Shown here: one piece after another, positions 48,997 through 58,425 of the stretch
How the letters are laid out: every line of letters starts with the position of its first letter
Numbering within the stretch: position 1 is the first letter of the stretch
Assembly (NCBI RefSeq): GCF_001038505.1
Contig: NZ_LDPY01000001.1
Location: 2,356,001 to 2,420,000, forward strand
DNA: 64,000 nt
Source of the DNA: Puniceibacterium sp. IMCC21224
GTDB taxonomy: Bacteria; Pseudomonadota; Alphaproteobacteria; Rhodobacterales; Rhodobacteraceae
Direction: 5' to 3'
Made by a program: the position numbers and the translations under genes
Notes under the pieces: model-generated
Seen by the model: only the letters and a program-made list of their open reading frames with translations
The model's database searches: none
What the model was told of the DNA's origin: nothing

Positions 48997-50496
48997 ATGC
49001 AAGAACTCAGCCATTACATGAACGGCGCCCACGTCAAGGGCACGTCGGGCCGCTTTGCCGATGTCTACAACCCCGCGACCGGCGAAGTGCAGGCACAATG
49101 CCCGCTCGCCTCGGTCGAAGAGATGGCGCAGGCGGTGGAATATGCCGCAGCCGCACAGCCGAAATGGGCCTCGGTCAATCCGCAGCGCCGGGCGCGCGTG
49201 ATGATGAAATTCGTCGATCTGCTGAACCGCGACATGGACAAGCTGGCCGAGGCGCTGAGCCGCGAACATGGAAAGACATTCCCGGATGCCAAGGGCGACG
49301 TGCAGCGCGGTCTGGAAGTTGTCGAATACTGCATCGGCGCGCCGGAACTGCTCAAGGGCGCGTATACAGACAGCGCTGGTCCGGGCATCGACATGTACTC
49401 CATGCGTCAGGCGCTGGGTGTGACGGCCGGCATCACGCCGTTCAACTTTCCCGCGATGATCCCGATGTGGATGTTTGCACCCGCCATCGTCTGCGGCAAC
49501 GCCTTTATCCTCAAGCCGTCCGAACGCGATCCTTCAGTGCCGCTGATGCTGGCCGAACTGCTCGAAGAGGCCGGCCTGCCCAAGGGCATCATTCAGGTCG
49601 TCAACGGTGACAAAGTGGCAGTGGATGCGATCATCGACCATCCAGTGATCCAGTCGATCGGCTTTGTCGGATCGACCCCGATCGCGGAATACATCTATGG
49701 TCGCGGCTGTTCCAACGGCAAGCGGGTGCAGTGTTTTGGCGGTGCCAAGAACCACATGATCATCATGCCCGACGCCGATATGGATCAGGCGGCAGACGCG
49801 CTGATTGGCGCGGGCTATGGCGCTGCCGGCGAACGTTGCATGGCGATTTCGGTCGCGGTTCCCGTCGGCGATGAAACCGCCGACCGTCTGATCGCAAAGC
49901 TGGTCCCGCGGATCGAAAAGCTGAAGGTCGGGCCCTATACCTCTGGAAACGATGTCGATTATGGTCCGGTGGTCACGGCCGCCGCCAAGGAAAAGATCCT
50001 CGGGTTGGTGCAGTCCGGTGTCGATCAGGGTGCCGAGCTGGTGGTGGACGGACGTGGTTTCAACCTGCAAGGCTACGAGGACGGCTTTTTTGTCGGGCCG
50101 CATCTGTTTGACCGGGTGACCAAGGACATGGACATCTACAAGCAGGAAATCTTTGGCCCCGTGCTATCCTGCGTCCGCGCCCAGAACTACGAAGAGGCGC
50201 TGGGTCTGGCGATGGATCACGAGATGGGCAACGGCACCGCGATCTACACCCGTGACGGCGACGCTGCCCGCGATTTCGCCAACCGTGTGAACGTCGGCAT
50301 GATCGGCATCAACGTTCCGATCCCGGTGCCGCTGGCCTATCACACCTTTGGCGGCTGGAAGAAGTCAGTCTTTGGCGACCTGAACCAGCACGGTCCGGAC
50401 GCGTTCAAGTTCTACACCCGGACCAAGACCGTCACTTCGCGCTGGCCCTCGGGCATCAAAGACGGCGGGGAATTCAACTTCAAGCCGATGGAGTAA
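48997..50496 (+). CDS. mmsA: Methylmalonate-semialdehyde dehydrogenase (CoA-acylating)
   Basis: 499 residues from the ATG at 48997, with CAGGAGG about 8 bases upstream; a longer frame runs back over the LysR gene and is rejected. Aldehyde-dehydrogenase features: GITPFNFPAMIPMWMFAPAI, GFVGSTPIAEYIY for NAD, and the catalytic Cys in GAAGERCMAISVAVP. It converts methylmalonate semialdehyde to propionyl-CoA in valine and thymine catabolism. Hairpin after the stop. Confidence 0.95.
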   Translation: MQELSHYMNGAHVKGTSGRFADVYNPATGEVQAQCPLASVEEMAQAVEYAAAAQPKWASVNPQRRARVMMKFVDLLNRDMDKLAEALSREHGKTFPDAKGDVQRGLEVVEYCIGAPELLKGAYTDSAGPGIDMYSMRQALGVTAGITPFNFPAMIPMWMFAPAIVCGNAFILKPSERDPSVPLMLAELLEEAGLPKGIIQVVNGDKVAVDAIIDHPVIQSIGFVGSTPIAEYIYGRGCSNGKRVQCFGGAKNHMIIMPDADMDQAADALIGAGYGAAGERCMAISVAVPVGDETADRLIAKLVPRIEKLKVGPYTSGNDVDYGPVVTAAAKEKILGLVQSGVDQGAELVVDGRGFNLQGYEDGFFVGPHLFDRVTKDMDIYKQEIFGPVLSCVRAQNYEEALGLAMDHEMGNGTAIYTRDGDAARDFANRVNVGMIGINVPIPVPLAYHTFGGWKKSVFGDLNQHGPDAFKFYTRTKTVTSRWPSGIKDGGEFNFKPME

Positions 50497-50501
50497 ACGG
50501 T

Positions 50502-50530
50502 TTGCCCGGCTGGTGCTGCCAGCCGGGCAA
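50502..50530 (+). terminator. Terminator-like hairpin after mmsA
   Basis: A 12-bp perfect stem (50502-50513 with 50519-50530) and five-base loop directly after the mmsA stop, but without a T run, so termination may be partial. Confidence 0.5.
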
Positions 50531-50601
50531 CGTCTCGCGCCTACTGACCCTTGTCAGCCGACGCGCGGTCTGGTGAGGTGGCATGAACCGGGGAGGGTTG
50601 C

Positions 50602-51729
50602 ATGGCAGAACCTGCGTTCAGCATCGGCATCGAAGAGGAATATCTGCTGGTGCATCAGGACAGCCTGGCACTGGCAGAGGCGCCTGAGGGGCTGATTGAT
50701 GCTTGTGCAGCTGCATTGGGCGATCAGGTTAGTCCGGAATTCCTGCAATGCCAGATCGAAGTCGGCACCAAGGTCTGCGCTGGGGTATCCGGGGCACGCG
50801 GCGACCTGAAACGTCTGCGCAGTACCGTCGCCCGCGAGGCTGCGCGCTATGGTCTTGCCCCGATTGCCGCCTCTTGCCACCCACTGGCCGACTGGAAAAA
50901 CCAAAGCCACACCAACAAGGCGCGCTATAATTCGCTCAGCCGCGATCTGGGCGGTGTCGCGCGGCGTATGCTGATCTGCGGCATGCACGTTCATGTGGGG
51001 CTGGATGACGATGCCCTACGCGCCGACCTCATGCGGCAAATGCCCTATTTCCTGCCGCATCTGCTGGCACTTTCGACCTCTTCGCCATTCTGGCAGGGCG
51101 AAGATACCGGCATGGCATCCTACCGCATTTCGGTTTTTGACAATCTGCCCCGCACCGGATTGCCGCCACAGTTCGAGACGTGGCAGGAATTCACCCGGTC
51201 GGTGAATATTCTGGTGGATCTCGGCGTGATCGAAGATGCTTCCAAGATCTGGTGGGATCTGCGCCCGTCCGCCCAGTATCCAACGCTTGAGACCCGGATC
51301 ATGGATGTGCAGCCCCGGATCGAAGACACGCTGATGCTGGCGGCGCTGAACCAGTGTATCCTGCGGATGCTGTGGCGGTTGCGGGTCCGCAATCAGCGCT
51401 GGCGGATCTACGATGCATTCCTGATCTCGGAAAACCGCTGGCGGGCGCAACGCTATGGCGTGACCGAGGGGCTGATCGACTTTGGCGCCGGGGCCATTGT
51501 GCCGTTCAGCGACCTGGCACACGAGTTGATCGCCTTGGTCGAGGAGGACGCGGGCATCCTGCGCTGCAACCGTGAATTGGAGCGGATGCAGGGGGTTGTG
51601 GCCCAAGGCACATCGTCCAGCCGTCAACGCGCGGTGCAAACCGTCGCGACCGAGGCTGGTCAGGACCGCGAAGGCCAGATGCGCGCCGTCGTGGCGCATC
51701 TGGTGGAGGAGTTTCATGCGGACCTGTAG
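50602..51729 (+). CDS. Carboxylate-amine ligase, YbdK type (glutamate-cysteine ligase family 2)
   Basis: 375 residues. Starts with [15 protein letters not shown], the YbdK/GCS2 hallmark, and has [12 protein letters not shown] and [19 protein letters not shown] in order. Family members ligate glutamate to amines or cysteine with weak gamma-glutamyl activity; the true substrate is unknown. It sits between mmsA and the acyl-CoA dehydrogenase of the valine cluster but in no obvious operon with them, so it may be an unrelated insertion. Confidence 0.9.
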   Translation: MAEPAFSIGIEEEYLLVHQDSLALAEAPEGLIDACAAALGDQVSPEFLQCQIEVGTKVCAGVSGARGDLKRLRSTVAREAARYGLAPIAASCHPLADWKNQSHTNKARYNSLSRDLGGVARRMLICGMHVHVGLDDDALRADLMRQMPYFLPHLLALSTSSPFWQGEDTGMASYRISVFDNLPRTGLPPQFETWQEFTRSVNILVDLGVIEDASKIWWDLRPSAQYPTLETRIMDVQPRIEDTLMLAALNQCILRMLWRLRVRNQRWRIYDAFLISENRWRAQRYGVTEGLIDFGAGAIVPFSDLAHELIALVEEDAGILRCNRELERMQGVVAQGTSSSRQRAVQTVATEAGQDREGQMRAVVAHLVEEFHADL

Positions 51730-51735
51730 ATTAGG

Positions 51736-52011
51736 CTATTCGATGTCCGGGGTTGCGGTGTCTTCCGGAAGCGGAGCGGAGGCCGCGTCTTCGCGGTCGT
51801 CCTCTTTTTCCTTGTTCTTGTCCGGTGTGACCTCGCAGCCATTCAAGAAGTTAGCGCAGAAGGTTTCCGTGACATGATCTGTGTACAGCACGCCTTCGTT
51901 GCCAGCGCCCTTTGGCGCCCTGTCGAGAAAGGTACCGTCGTTCTGGGCTTTAGCGGGCAATGGGGCGCAGAACGCGACGATGAGCAAGGGTATGGAAATG
52001 TGTTTGGTCAT
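51736..52011 (-). CDS. Small secreted protein of unknown function
   Basis: 91 residues. N-terminal signal peptide KHISIPLLIVAFCAPLPAKA with a likely cut after AKA, then a mature part with two Cys (ETFCANFLNGCEV) that could form a disulfide and an acidic charged tail (DKNKEKEDDREDAASAPLP). Exported to the periplasm or medium. Its stop is 6 bp from the ybdK-type stop, convergent. No known family. Confidence 0.65.
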   Translation of the reverse strand: MTKHISIPLLIVAFCAPLPAKAQNDGTFLDRAPKGAGNEGVLYTDHVTETFCANFLNGCEVTPDKNKEKEDDREDAASAPLPEDTATPDIE

Positions 52012-52186
52012 GAATAAAATCCTTAAAGTACAGCTTAGAATGTAATGACTCTACCATAAAGTGAGCGACGCTTCAATCGCTCTCGCCAAGATTGCCCTGA
52101 CGCGGCTTGGCCGGGGCGTTTGCAAAACTGCTGAAACACTCGCGATCCAAACGATCGTTCCGTTCGCACCAACCAACGAGGGCCAC

Positions 52187-53326
52187 ATGGATTTCGCATT
52201 ATCCGAAGAACAGACCGCCATTTTCGACATGGCTCACGGCTTTGGCCAGGACCAGATCGCCCCCCATGCCCGCAAGTGGGAGGCCGAAGGCGAGATCCCG
52301 AAAACTCTCTGGCCCGAGGTCGCGGCTCTCGGCCTTGGCGGTATCTATGTCAGTGAGGACAGCGGCGGATCCGGCCTGACCCGGCTGGACGCGACGCTGG
52401 TGTTCGAGGCGCTGTCGATGGCCTGCCCGTCGGTCGCGGCCTTTCTGTCGATTCACAACATGTGCGCCAAGATGATCGACGAATTCGGATCTGAGGAACT
52501 CAAGGCACGGGTGCTGCCGGGCGTTCTGAACATGCAATATGTCCTCAGCTATTGCTTGACCGAACCCGGCTCAGGCTCGGACGCAGCAGCGCTTAAAACC
52601 CGCGCCACGCGCACCAACGAAGGCTACACACTGACCGGGACCAAGGCGTTCATCTCGGGCGGTGGCTATTCGGATGGCTATGTCACCATGGTGCGCACGG
52701 GCGAGGACGGCGCGCGCGGGATCTCTGCCATGCTGGTCGAGGATGGCGCACCCGGGCTTAGCTTTGGCGGTCTTGAGGACAAGATGGGCTGGCGTTCGCA
52801 GCCGACTCGTCAGGTGCAGTTTGACGACTGCCCGGTACCCGCCGACAACCTGATCGGCGATGAGGGACAGGGTTTCAAATACGCCATGAATGGGCTAGAT
52901 GGCGGACGGCTGAACATCTCGGCCTGTTCACTGGGCGCGGCGCAATCCGGGCTGGACATGACGCTGGCCTACATGCGCGAGCGCAAGGCCTTTGGCCAGA
53001 GCATTGACCAGTTTCAGGCGCTGCAATTCCGGTTGGCGGATATGGAAATCGAGTTGCAGGCGGCGCGGGTCTTTCTGCGCCAAGCAGCATGGAAGCTGGA
53101 CACCGGCGCGCCAGACGCGACCAAATACTGTGCCATGGCCAAAAAGTTTGTCACCGAGGCCGGATCGAGGATTGTTGATCAATGCCTGCAACTGCATGGC
53201 GGCTATGGTTATCTGGCAGACTACGGCATCGAAAAACTTGTGCGCGACTTGCGGGTGCATCAAATCCTTGAAGGGACCAATGAAATCATGCGCCTGATCG
53301 TCGCGCGGCAGATGCTGGCTGCATGA
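52187..53326 (+). CDS. Acyl-CoA dehydrogenase (isobutyryl-CoA type, by context)
   Basis: 379 residues from the ATG at 52187 with GAGGG 6 bases upstream; a frame back to 52061 lacks support. Acyl-CoA dehydrogenase signatures: YCLTEPGSGSDAAALKTRA, KAFISGGGYSDGYVTM, and the C-terminal QILEGTNEIMRLIVARQML. It overlaps the following hydrolase-dehydrogenase by four bases (ATGA). Valine catabolism context makes isobutyryl-CoA the likely substrate. Confidence 0.9.
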   Translation: MDFALSEEQTAIFDMAHGFGQDQIAPHARKWEAEGEIPKTLWPEVAALGLGGIYVSEDSGGSGLTRLDATLVFEALSMACPSVAAFLSIHNMCAKMIDEFGSEELKARVLPGVLNMQYVLSYCLTEPGSGSDAAALKTRATRTNEGYTLTGTKAFISGGGYSDGYVTMVRTGEDGARGISAMLVEDGAPGLSFGGLEDKMGWRSQPTRQVQFDDCPVPADNLIGDEGQGFKYAMNGLDGGRLNISACSLGAAQSGLDMTLAYMRERKAFGQSIDQFQALQFRLADMEIELQAARVFLRQAAWKLDTGAPDATKYCAMAKKFVTEAGSRIVDQCLQLHGGYGYLADYGIEKLVRDLRVHQILEGTNEIMRLIVARQMLAA

Positions 53327-55245
53327 TGTCTGAAATCTCAATCCGCACAATCGGTCGTGCCGGTCGCATTACCCTCACCCGCCCCAAGGTGATGAACGCA
53401 CTGAGCTATGATATGTGCCTGCAAATTGATGCAGCGCTGCGATGCTGGCAGCACGACGACGCGGTTGCGCTGGTGGTGATCGACGCAATTGGCGACAAGG
53501 CGTTCTGCGCCGGTGGCGACATCGCCAAGATGTACGCCACCGGCAAGGCAGGCGATTTTGGCTTTGGCCGTACGTTCTGGCGCGACGAATACCGCATGAA
53601 CGCATTGATCGCCGAATACCCAAAACCGGTAGTCAGCCTGATGCAGGGGTTTACCATGGGCGGCGGCGTCGGCATCGGTTGCCACGGGTCGCACCGCGTG
53701 GTCTGCGAAAGCAGCAGCATCGCCATGCCGGAATGCGGAATCGGTCTGATCCCTGATGTTGGCGGCACCTATCTGCTGGCCCGTGCGCCGGGGCGGCTGG
53801 GGGAATACCTCGGACTGACGGCGGCACGTATGGGGGCGGATGATGCGATTTTTGCCGGTTTTGCAGACTTTTATGTGCCGCAAGCCACCTGGCCCGCGCT
53901 GATCGATCACCTCGAAAAAAGCGGCGACATTCGCGGTCTGCCCGACAAATGCACGACGCCGCCACCGGGCAAATTGCACGACCTTGCGCAACAGATCGAC
54001 GCAAATTTTGGCGGCGAACGCTTACGCGATGTGGTGAATCTGCTGCGCGCGTCCGACACAGAGTTTGCCGTCGGGGCGCTGAAAACACTCGGGCGAAATG
54101 CCCCCCTGTCGATGGCCTGCACGCTGGAAATGCTGCACCGGATGCGGGCCGGAACGCCGAATATCCGCAAGGCGCTGGAACTCGAATATCGCTATACCCA
54201 CCGTGCCATGGAGCACAGCGATTTCCTCGAGGGCATCCGCGCTGCGATCATCGACAAGGATCGGACCCCAAAGTGGCGGCATTCCGTCGACACTGTCCCG
54301 CTGACCGATGTGTCGCGGATGCTGCGACCGCTGGGGGCAGACAAACTGAACTTTGAACAACAGGAGACAGGCATGATCATCGGTTTTATCGGTCTGGGGA
54401 ACATGGGTGGTCCGATGGCCGCCAATCTCGCACGTGCAGGACACCGGGTGCAGGGGTACGACACCGCACCACAAGCCATCGACGGTGTTCAAAGCACAGC
54501 ATCAGCCGGCCAGGCCGCTCAGGGCGCGGATGTGGTCATCACCATGCTGCCCAATGGTGCCATCCTGCGTGCGGTGGCAAGCGAGGTGATCCCCGCAATG
54601 TCGCCCGGCGCCGTGTTCCTCGACTGCTCGACCGTCGATGTGGAAAGCGCCCGTGCGGTGGCAGCAGACGCGGCAGAGGCTGGTCTGCTTGCCCTGGATG
54701 CGCCAGTGTCCGGTGGCATCGGCGGTGCCAGCGCAGGCACCCTTACCTTCATGATCGGCGGACCAGCCGATGGCGTAAAAAAGGCGCAGGATCTCTTTGA
54801 TATCATGGGACAAAAGTCTGTTCACTGCGGCCCCTCGGGCAACGGTCAGGCTGCCAAGATCTGCAACAACATGATCCTTGGCGTTACCATGATCGCCACC
54901 TGCGAAGCCTTTGCTTTGGCGGACAAACTTGGCCTCGACAGGCAAGCGATGTTTGATGTGGTTTCGACCTCGTCGGGGTATTCATGGTCAATGAACGCCT
55001 ACTGCCCTGCGCCTGGAATCGGGCCGATGTCACCTGCTGACAACGGATATGCCCCCGGATTTGCTGCCGAGCTGATGCTCAAGGATCTGCGACTGGCACA
55101 GCAGGCAGCAGAAACGGTTAACGCAGACACCCCGATGGGCACATCGGCGGCCCAGCTTTACGGTCAGTTTGTCGAGGATGAGAACGGCAAGGGTCTGGAT
55201 TTCAGCGCAATGCTCCCGCGGTTCGAAACACGCAAACGAAGCTGA
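53323..55245 (+). CDS. Fusion: 3-hydroxyisobutyryl-CoA hydrolase plus 3-hydroxyisobutyrate dehydrogenase
   Basis: 640 residues. Residues 1-345 are a crotonase-fold 3-hydroxyisobutyryl-CoA hydrolase (GDKAFCAGGDIAKMYATGK, then PECGIGLIPDVGGTYLLAR). Residues 351-640 are a complete 3-hydroxyisobutyrate dehydrogenase (IGFIGLGNMGGPMAANLARAG and the later GNGQAAKICNNMILG catalytic Lys region). The join reads ...NFEQQETGM, where CAA at 54358 replaces what was probably TAA. The internal ATG and its AGGAG site remain, so both a fusion and a separate dehydrogenase may be made. The order hydrolase then dehydrogenase is the normal operon order of valine degradation. Confidence 0.9.
   Translation: MMSEISIRTIGRAGRITLTRPKVMNALSYDMCLQIDAALRCWQHDDAVALVVIDAIGDKAFCAGGDIAKMYATGKAGDFGFGRTFWRDEYRMNALIAEYPKPVVSLMQGFTMGGGVGIGCHGSHRVVCESSSIAMPECGIGLIPDVGGTYLLARAPGRLGEYLGLTAARMGADDAIFAGFADFYVPQATWPALIDHLEKSGDIRGLPDKCTTPPPGKLHDLAQQIDANFGGERLRDVVNLLRASDTEFAVGALKTLGRNAPLSMACTLEMLHRMRAGTPNIRKALELEYRYTHRAMEHSDFLEGIRAAIIDKDRTPKWRHSVDTVPLTDVSRMLRPLGADKLNFEQQETGMIIGFIGLGNMGGPMAANLARAGHRVQGYDTAPQAIDGVQSTASAGQAAQGADVVITMLPNGAILRAVASEVIPAMSPGAVFLDCSTVDVESARAVAADAAEAGLLALDAPVSGGIGGASAGTLTFMIGGPADGVKKAQDLFDIMGQKSVHCGPSGNGQAAKICNNMILGVTMIATCEAFALADKLGLDRQAMFDVVSTSSGYSWSMNAYCPAPGIGPMSPADNGYAPGFAAELMLKDLRLAQQAAETVNADTPMGTSAAQLYGQFVEDENGKGLDFSAMLPRFETRKRS
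54373..55245 (+). CDS. mmsB: 3-hydroxyisobutyrate dehydrogenase moiety with retained internal start
   Basis: 290 residues if translated from the internal ATG at 54373, the expected length of free MmsB. AGGAG lies 6 bases upstream (54362-54366), an intact ribosome site. Rossmann motif GLGNMGGPMAANLA, substrate motif DAPVSGGIGGASAGTLTFM, and catalytic Lys in GQAAKICNN. It oxidises 3-hydroxyisobutyrate to methylmalonate semialdehyde, the substrate of mmsA. Confidence 0.7.
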   Translation: MIIGFIGLGNMGGPMAANLARAGHRVQGYDTAPQAIDGVQSTASAGQAAQGADVVITMLPNGAILRAVASEVIPAMSPGAVFLDCSTVDVESARAVAADAAEAGLLALDAPVSGGIGGASAGTLTFMIGGPADGVKKAQDLFDIMGQKSVHCGPSGNGQAAKICNNMILGVTMIATCEAFALADKLGLDRQAMFDVVSTSSGYSWSMNAYCPAPGIGPMSPADNGYAPGFAAELMLKDLRLAQQAAETVNADTPMGTSAAQLYGQFVEDENGKGLDFSAMLPRFETRKRS

Positions 55246-55266
55246 CACAAATCACCAGCCGACCCA

Positions 55267-55346
55267 CCATGCGCCAAAATCTTACTCAAGATTTTTTCAA
55301 TTTTCTTTTCAATTTTCTTTTCAAGAAAATTTTCAACGGCGCATGG
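55267..55346. terminator. A+T-rich multi-hairpin terminator between mmsB and uvrA
   Basis: Three nested or adjacent hairpins: AAAATCTT/AAGATTTT with ACTC loop (55276-55295) followed by T, AATTTTCTT/AAGAAAATT with TTC loop (55311-55331), and an outer CCATGCGCC/GGCGCATGG pair (55267-55275 with 55338-55346). It serves convergent transcription from mmsB and uvrA. A short direct repeat of TCAATTTTCTT is also present. Confidence 0.65.
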
Positions 55347-55368
55347 CGGCTCGGATAAACAGCGTTAC

Positions 55369-58239
55369 CTATTCAGCGGCAACCTTGCGCCCTTCAAGCA
55401 TCGGTTTGAGGTAGCGCCCGGTATGGCTGTCCTTCGCGGTGGCGACTTGTTCCGGTGTGCCCACCGCAACGATCCGCCCACCGCCGTCACCGCCCTCTGG
55501 CCCGATATCGATGATCCAGTCGGCGGTCTTAATCACATCCAGATTGTGTTCGATCACCACCACCGTATTGCCCTGTTCGACCAGTTCATGCAGCACTTCC
55601 AGCAGCTTGCGCACATCTTCGAAATGCAGGCCGGTCGTCGGTTCGTCCAGAATATAGAGCGTGCGACCAGTGGATCGGCGCGCCAGCTCCTTGGACAGCT
55701 TGACCCGCTGCGCCTCTCCGCCTGAAAGGGTTGTGGCCTGCTGACCGACCTTGATGTAGCCTAACCCGACCTGCACCAGCGCATCCATCTTTTCCCGGAC
55801 CGACGGCACAGCCTGGAAAAAGCTTTGCGCATCCTCAACCGTCATATCGAGAACATCGGCTATACTCTTGCCTTTAAAGCGAACTTCCAATGTCTCTCGG
55901 TTGTAGCGCGCACCTTTGCAGGTTTCACAGGTGACGTAAACATCGGGCAGAAAATGCATCTCGATCTTGATCACGCCGTCGCCCTGGCATGCCTCACACC
56001 GCCCGCCTTTGACGTTGAAACTAAACCGGCCGGGTTTATAGCCCCGGGCCTTGGCCTCTGGCAGTCCTGCAAACCAGTCGCGTATCGGGGTGAACGCCCC
56101 GGTGTAGGTCGCCGGGTTCGACCGTGGCGTGCGTCCGATGGCGCGCTGGTCGATATCGATCACCTTGTCGAGATGTTCAAATCCCTTGATCGTCTCGCAG
56201 GGGGCTGGTGTCTCGCGCGCACCGTTCAGCTTCATCGCGGCATTCTTGTAGAGAGTCTCAATGGTCAAGGTGGATTTCCCGCCACCGGACACACCGGTCA
56301 CACAGACAAATTTCCCCAATGGAAACTCTGCAGTTACAGAATGAAGGTTATTACCTGTCGCCTTGACAACTTTGAGTTTTTTTCCATTTCCCTTGCGCCG
56401 TATCGCTGGCACAGGAACCTCTCGCGTGCCTGACAAATACTGACCCGTCACGCTGTTCGGATCGGCTGCAATCTCTTGCGGCGTGCCATGGCTGACCACC
56501 TGTCCACCATGCACACCGGCCCCCGGACCGATGTCAAAGACGTAGTCCGCCGCGCGGATCGCCTCTTCGTCATGCTCGACAACCAGCACGGAATTGCCCT
56601 GATCGCGCAGATTTTTGAGCGTCAGCAACAGCCGATCGTTGTCGCGTTGATGCAACCCAATCGAGGGTTCGTCGAGCACGTAAAGCACCCCTGTCAGACC
56701 CGAGCCGATCTGCGATGCAAGCCGGATCCGCTGGGATTCCCCGCCCGACAATGTGCCCGCGCTGCGCGAAAGGGTCAGGTATTCCAAACCGACATTGTTC
56801 AGGAATCCAACGCGTTCGCGGATTTCCTTAAGAATGGCGCGGGCGATTTCGTTCTTCTGCTTGGTCAGGTCGCCGGGAACAGTTTCGCACCAGTCAAATG
56901 CCTCGCGGATGGATTTTTCCACCACTTGGCCGATGTGCAGCCCGCCGATCTTGATCGCCAGTGTTTCGGGCCGCAGGCGATAGCCCTCGCAGGTACCGCA
57001 GCGGCGGTTGTTCTGGTACCGCTCAAACTCTTCGCGTACCCAGGCGCTGTCGGTTTCGCGGTAGCGACGTTCCATGTTGGGAATGACGCCTTCGAACACC
57101 CGTTCAACCTGATAGACCCGGCCGCCTTCATCATAGCGGAACTTGATCTCTTCGTCGCCTGAACCGCGCAGAAACACCTCCTGTACTTTGTCGGGCAGAT
57201 CTTTCCACTTGGTCTTCGGGTCGAACTGATAGTGTTTGGCGATGGCCTGAATCGTTTGGGTAAAATAGGGTGACTTGCCCTTGCGCCACGGCGCCAACGC
57301 GCCGTCACCGATGCGCAGATCCGCATCCGGCACCACCAGCCGTTCGTCAAAAAACAGCTCGACCCCCAGACCGTCACAGGACGGACAAGCCCCATGCGGC
57401 GCGTTGAACGAAAACATCCTCGGCTCGATCTCGGGGATGGTGAAACCACTGACCGGGCAGGCAAAATTCTCGGAAAAAGTGATACGCTCAGGCTCGGCAT
57501 CCGCATCATCGGTGCTGGGCGCAGTTTCCAGAATGGCGATCCCTGATGTGAGATCGAGCGCGGTGCGGAACGAGTCAGCTAGCCGCGTCTCGAGCCCTTC
57601 GCGAACCACCAGACGGTCGACCACAACGTCGATATCATGGCGGAACTTCTTGTCCAACGTGGGCGGTTCATCCAGCTCGTAGAACTGCCCATCAACCTTG
57701 ACCCGTTGGAACCCCTGCTTGCGCAACTCCAGGAATTCCTTGCGATATTCACCTTTGCGGTCACGCACGATGGGGGCCAGAAGATAGGCGCGGGTCCCCT
57801 CCTCCATTGCCATGACGCGGTCGACCATATCCTGCACCTGCTGCGCCTCAATCGGCAGACCAGTGGCAGGGCTGTAGGGCGTCCCGACGCGGGCAAAAAG
57901 CAGCCGCATATAGTCGTAGATTTCCGTAACGGTCCCGACGGTCGAGCGCGGGTTTTTCGACGTGGTCTTTTGTTCGATGGAAATGGCCGGGCTAAGCCCC
58001 GAGATGTGATCCACATCAGGTTTTTCCATCATGTCGAGGAACTGCCGCGCATAAGCCGACAGCGATTCGACATAGCGGCGCTGCCCCTCGGCATAGATCG
58101 TATCGAACGCCAGCGAGGATTTTCCCGAGCCGGAAAGTCCCGTAATCACAACCAGTTGGTCGCGCGGGATATCCACGTCGATGTTCTTGAGGTTGTGTTC
58201 GCGCGCGCCGCGCACCTCGATAAACTTCATCTCAGCCAT
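55369..58239 (-). CDS. uvrA: Excinuclease ABC subunit A
   Basis: 956 residues. Two ABC ATPase modules: Walker [20 protein letters not shown] and [16 protein letters not shown], both signature motifs ([12 protein letters not shown] and [12 protein letters not shown]), and zinc-finger Cys clusters. It recognises bulky DNA damage in nucleotide excision repair. A LexA-type box lies 66-80 bp upstream, indicating SOS control. Confidence 0.97.
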   Translation of the reverse strand: MAEMKFIEVRGAREHNLKNIDVDIPRDQLVVITGLSGSGKSSLAFDTIYAEGQRRYVESLSAYARQFLDMMEKPDVDHISGLSPAISIEQKTTSKNPRSTVGTVTEIYDYMRLLFARVGTPYSPATGLPIEAQQVQDMVDRVMAMEEGTRAYLLAPIVRDRKGEYRKEFLELRKQGFQRVKVDGQFYELDEPPTLDKKFRHDIDVVVDRLVVREGLETRLADSFRTALDLTSGIAILETAPSTDDADAEPERITFSENFACPVSGFTIPEIEPRMFSFNAPHGACPSCDGLGVELFFDERLVVPDADLRIGDGALAPWRKGKSPYFTQTIQAIAKHYQFDPKTKWKDLPDKVQEVFLRGSGDEEIKFRYDEGGRVYQVERVFEGVIPNMERRYRETDSAWVREEFERYQNNRRCGTCEGYRLRPETLAIKIGGLHIGQVVEKSIREAFDWCETVPGDLTKQKNEIARAILKEIRERVGFLNNVGLEYLTLSRSAGTLSGGESQRIRLASQIGSGLTGVLYVLDEPSIGLHQRDNDRLLLTLKNLRDQGNSVLVVEHDEEAIRAADYVFDIGPGAGVHGGQVVSHGTPQEIAADPNSVTGQYLSGTREVPVPAIRRKGNGKKLKVVKATGNNLHSVTAEFPLGKFVCVTGVSGGGKSTLTIETLYKNAAMKLNGARETPAPCETIKGFEHLDKVIDIDQRAIGRTPRSNPATYTGAFTPIRDWFAGLPEAKARGYKPGRFSFNVKGGRCEACQGDGVIKIEMHFLPDVYVTCETCKGARYNRETLEVRFKGKSIADVLDMTVEDAQSFFQAVPSVREKMDALVQVGLGYIKVGQQATTLSGGEAQRVKLSKELARRSTGRTLYILDEPTTGLHFEDVRKLLEVLHELVEQGNTVVVIEHNLDVIKTADWIIDIGPEGGDGGGRIVAVGTPEQVATAKDSHTGRYLKPMLEGRKVAAE

Positions 58240-58304
58240 GAGAGCTCCCGGAATTTTCGGTTAAGACATAGTTGACGACCCGGGTTTCGCCAACTCAAAA
58301 GAGC

Positions 58305-58319
58305 GAACAAATGTGGAAC
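58305..58319 (-). promoter_or_regulatory. LexA-type SOS box upstream of uvrA
   Basis: GAAC-N7-GAAC on the plus strand reads GTTC-N7-GTTC toward uvrA, the alphaproteobacterial LexA operator. It lies 66 bp before the uvrA ATG, almost the same distance as the box before the 40-residue membrane protein. Confidence 0.75.
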
Positions 58320-58425
58320 ATTTTCGCGATTTGACCAGATCGTGTGCCGCGCGCACCCAATGCTTGGGTGATCCAGCCCTCAAGTACACTTGGGACACTG
58401 GCGACGATGCTTTGGCCTTGTCAAT

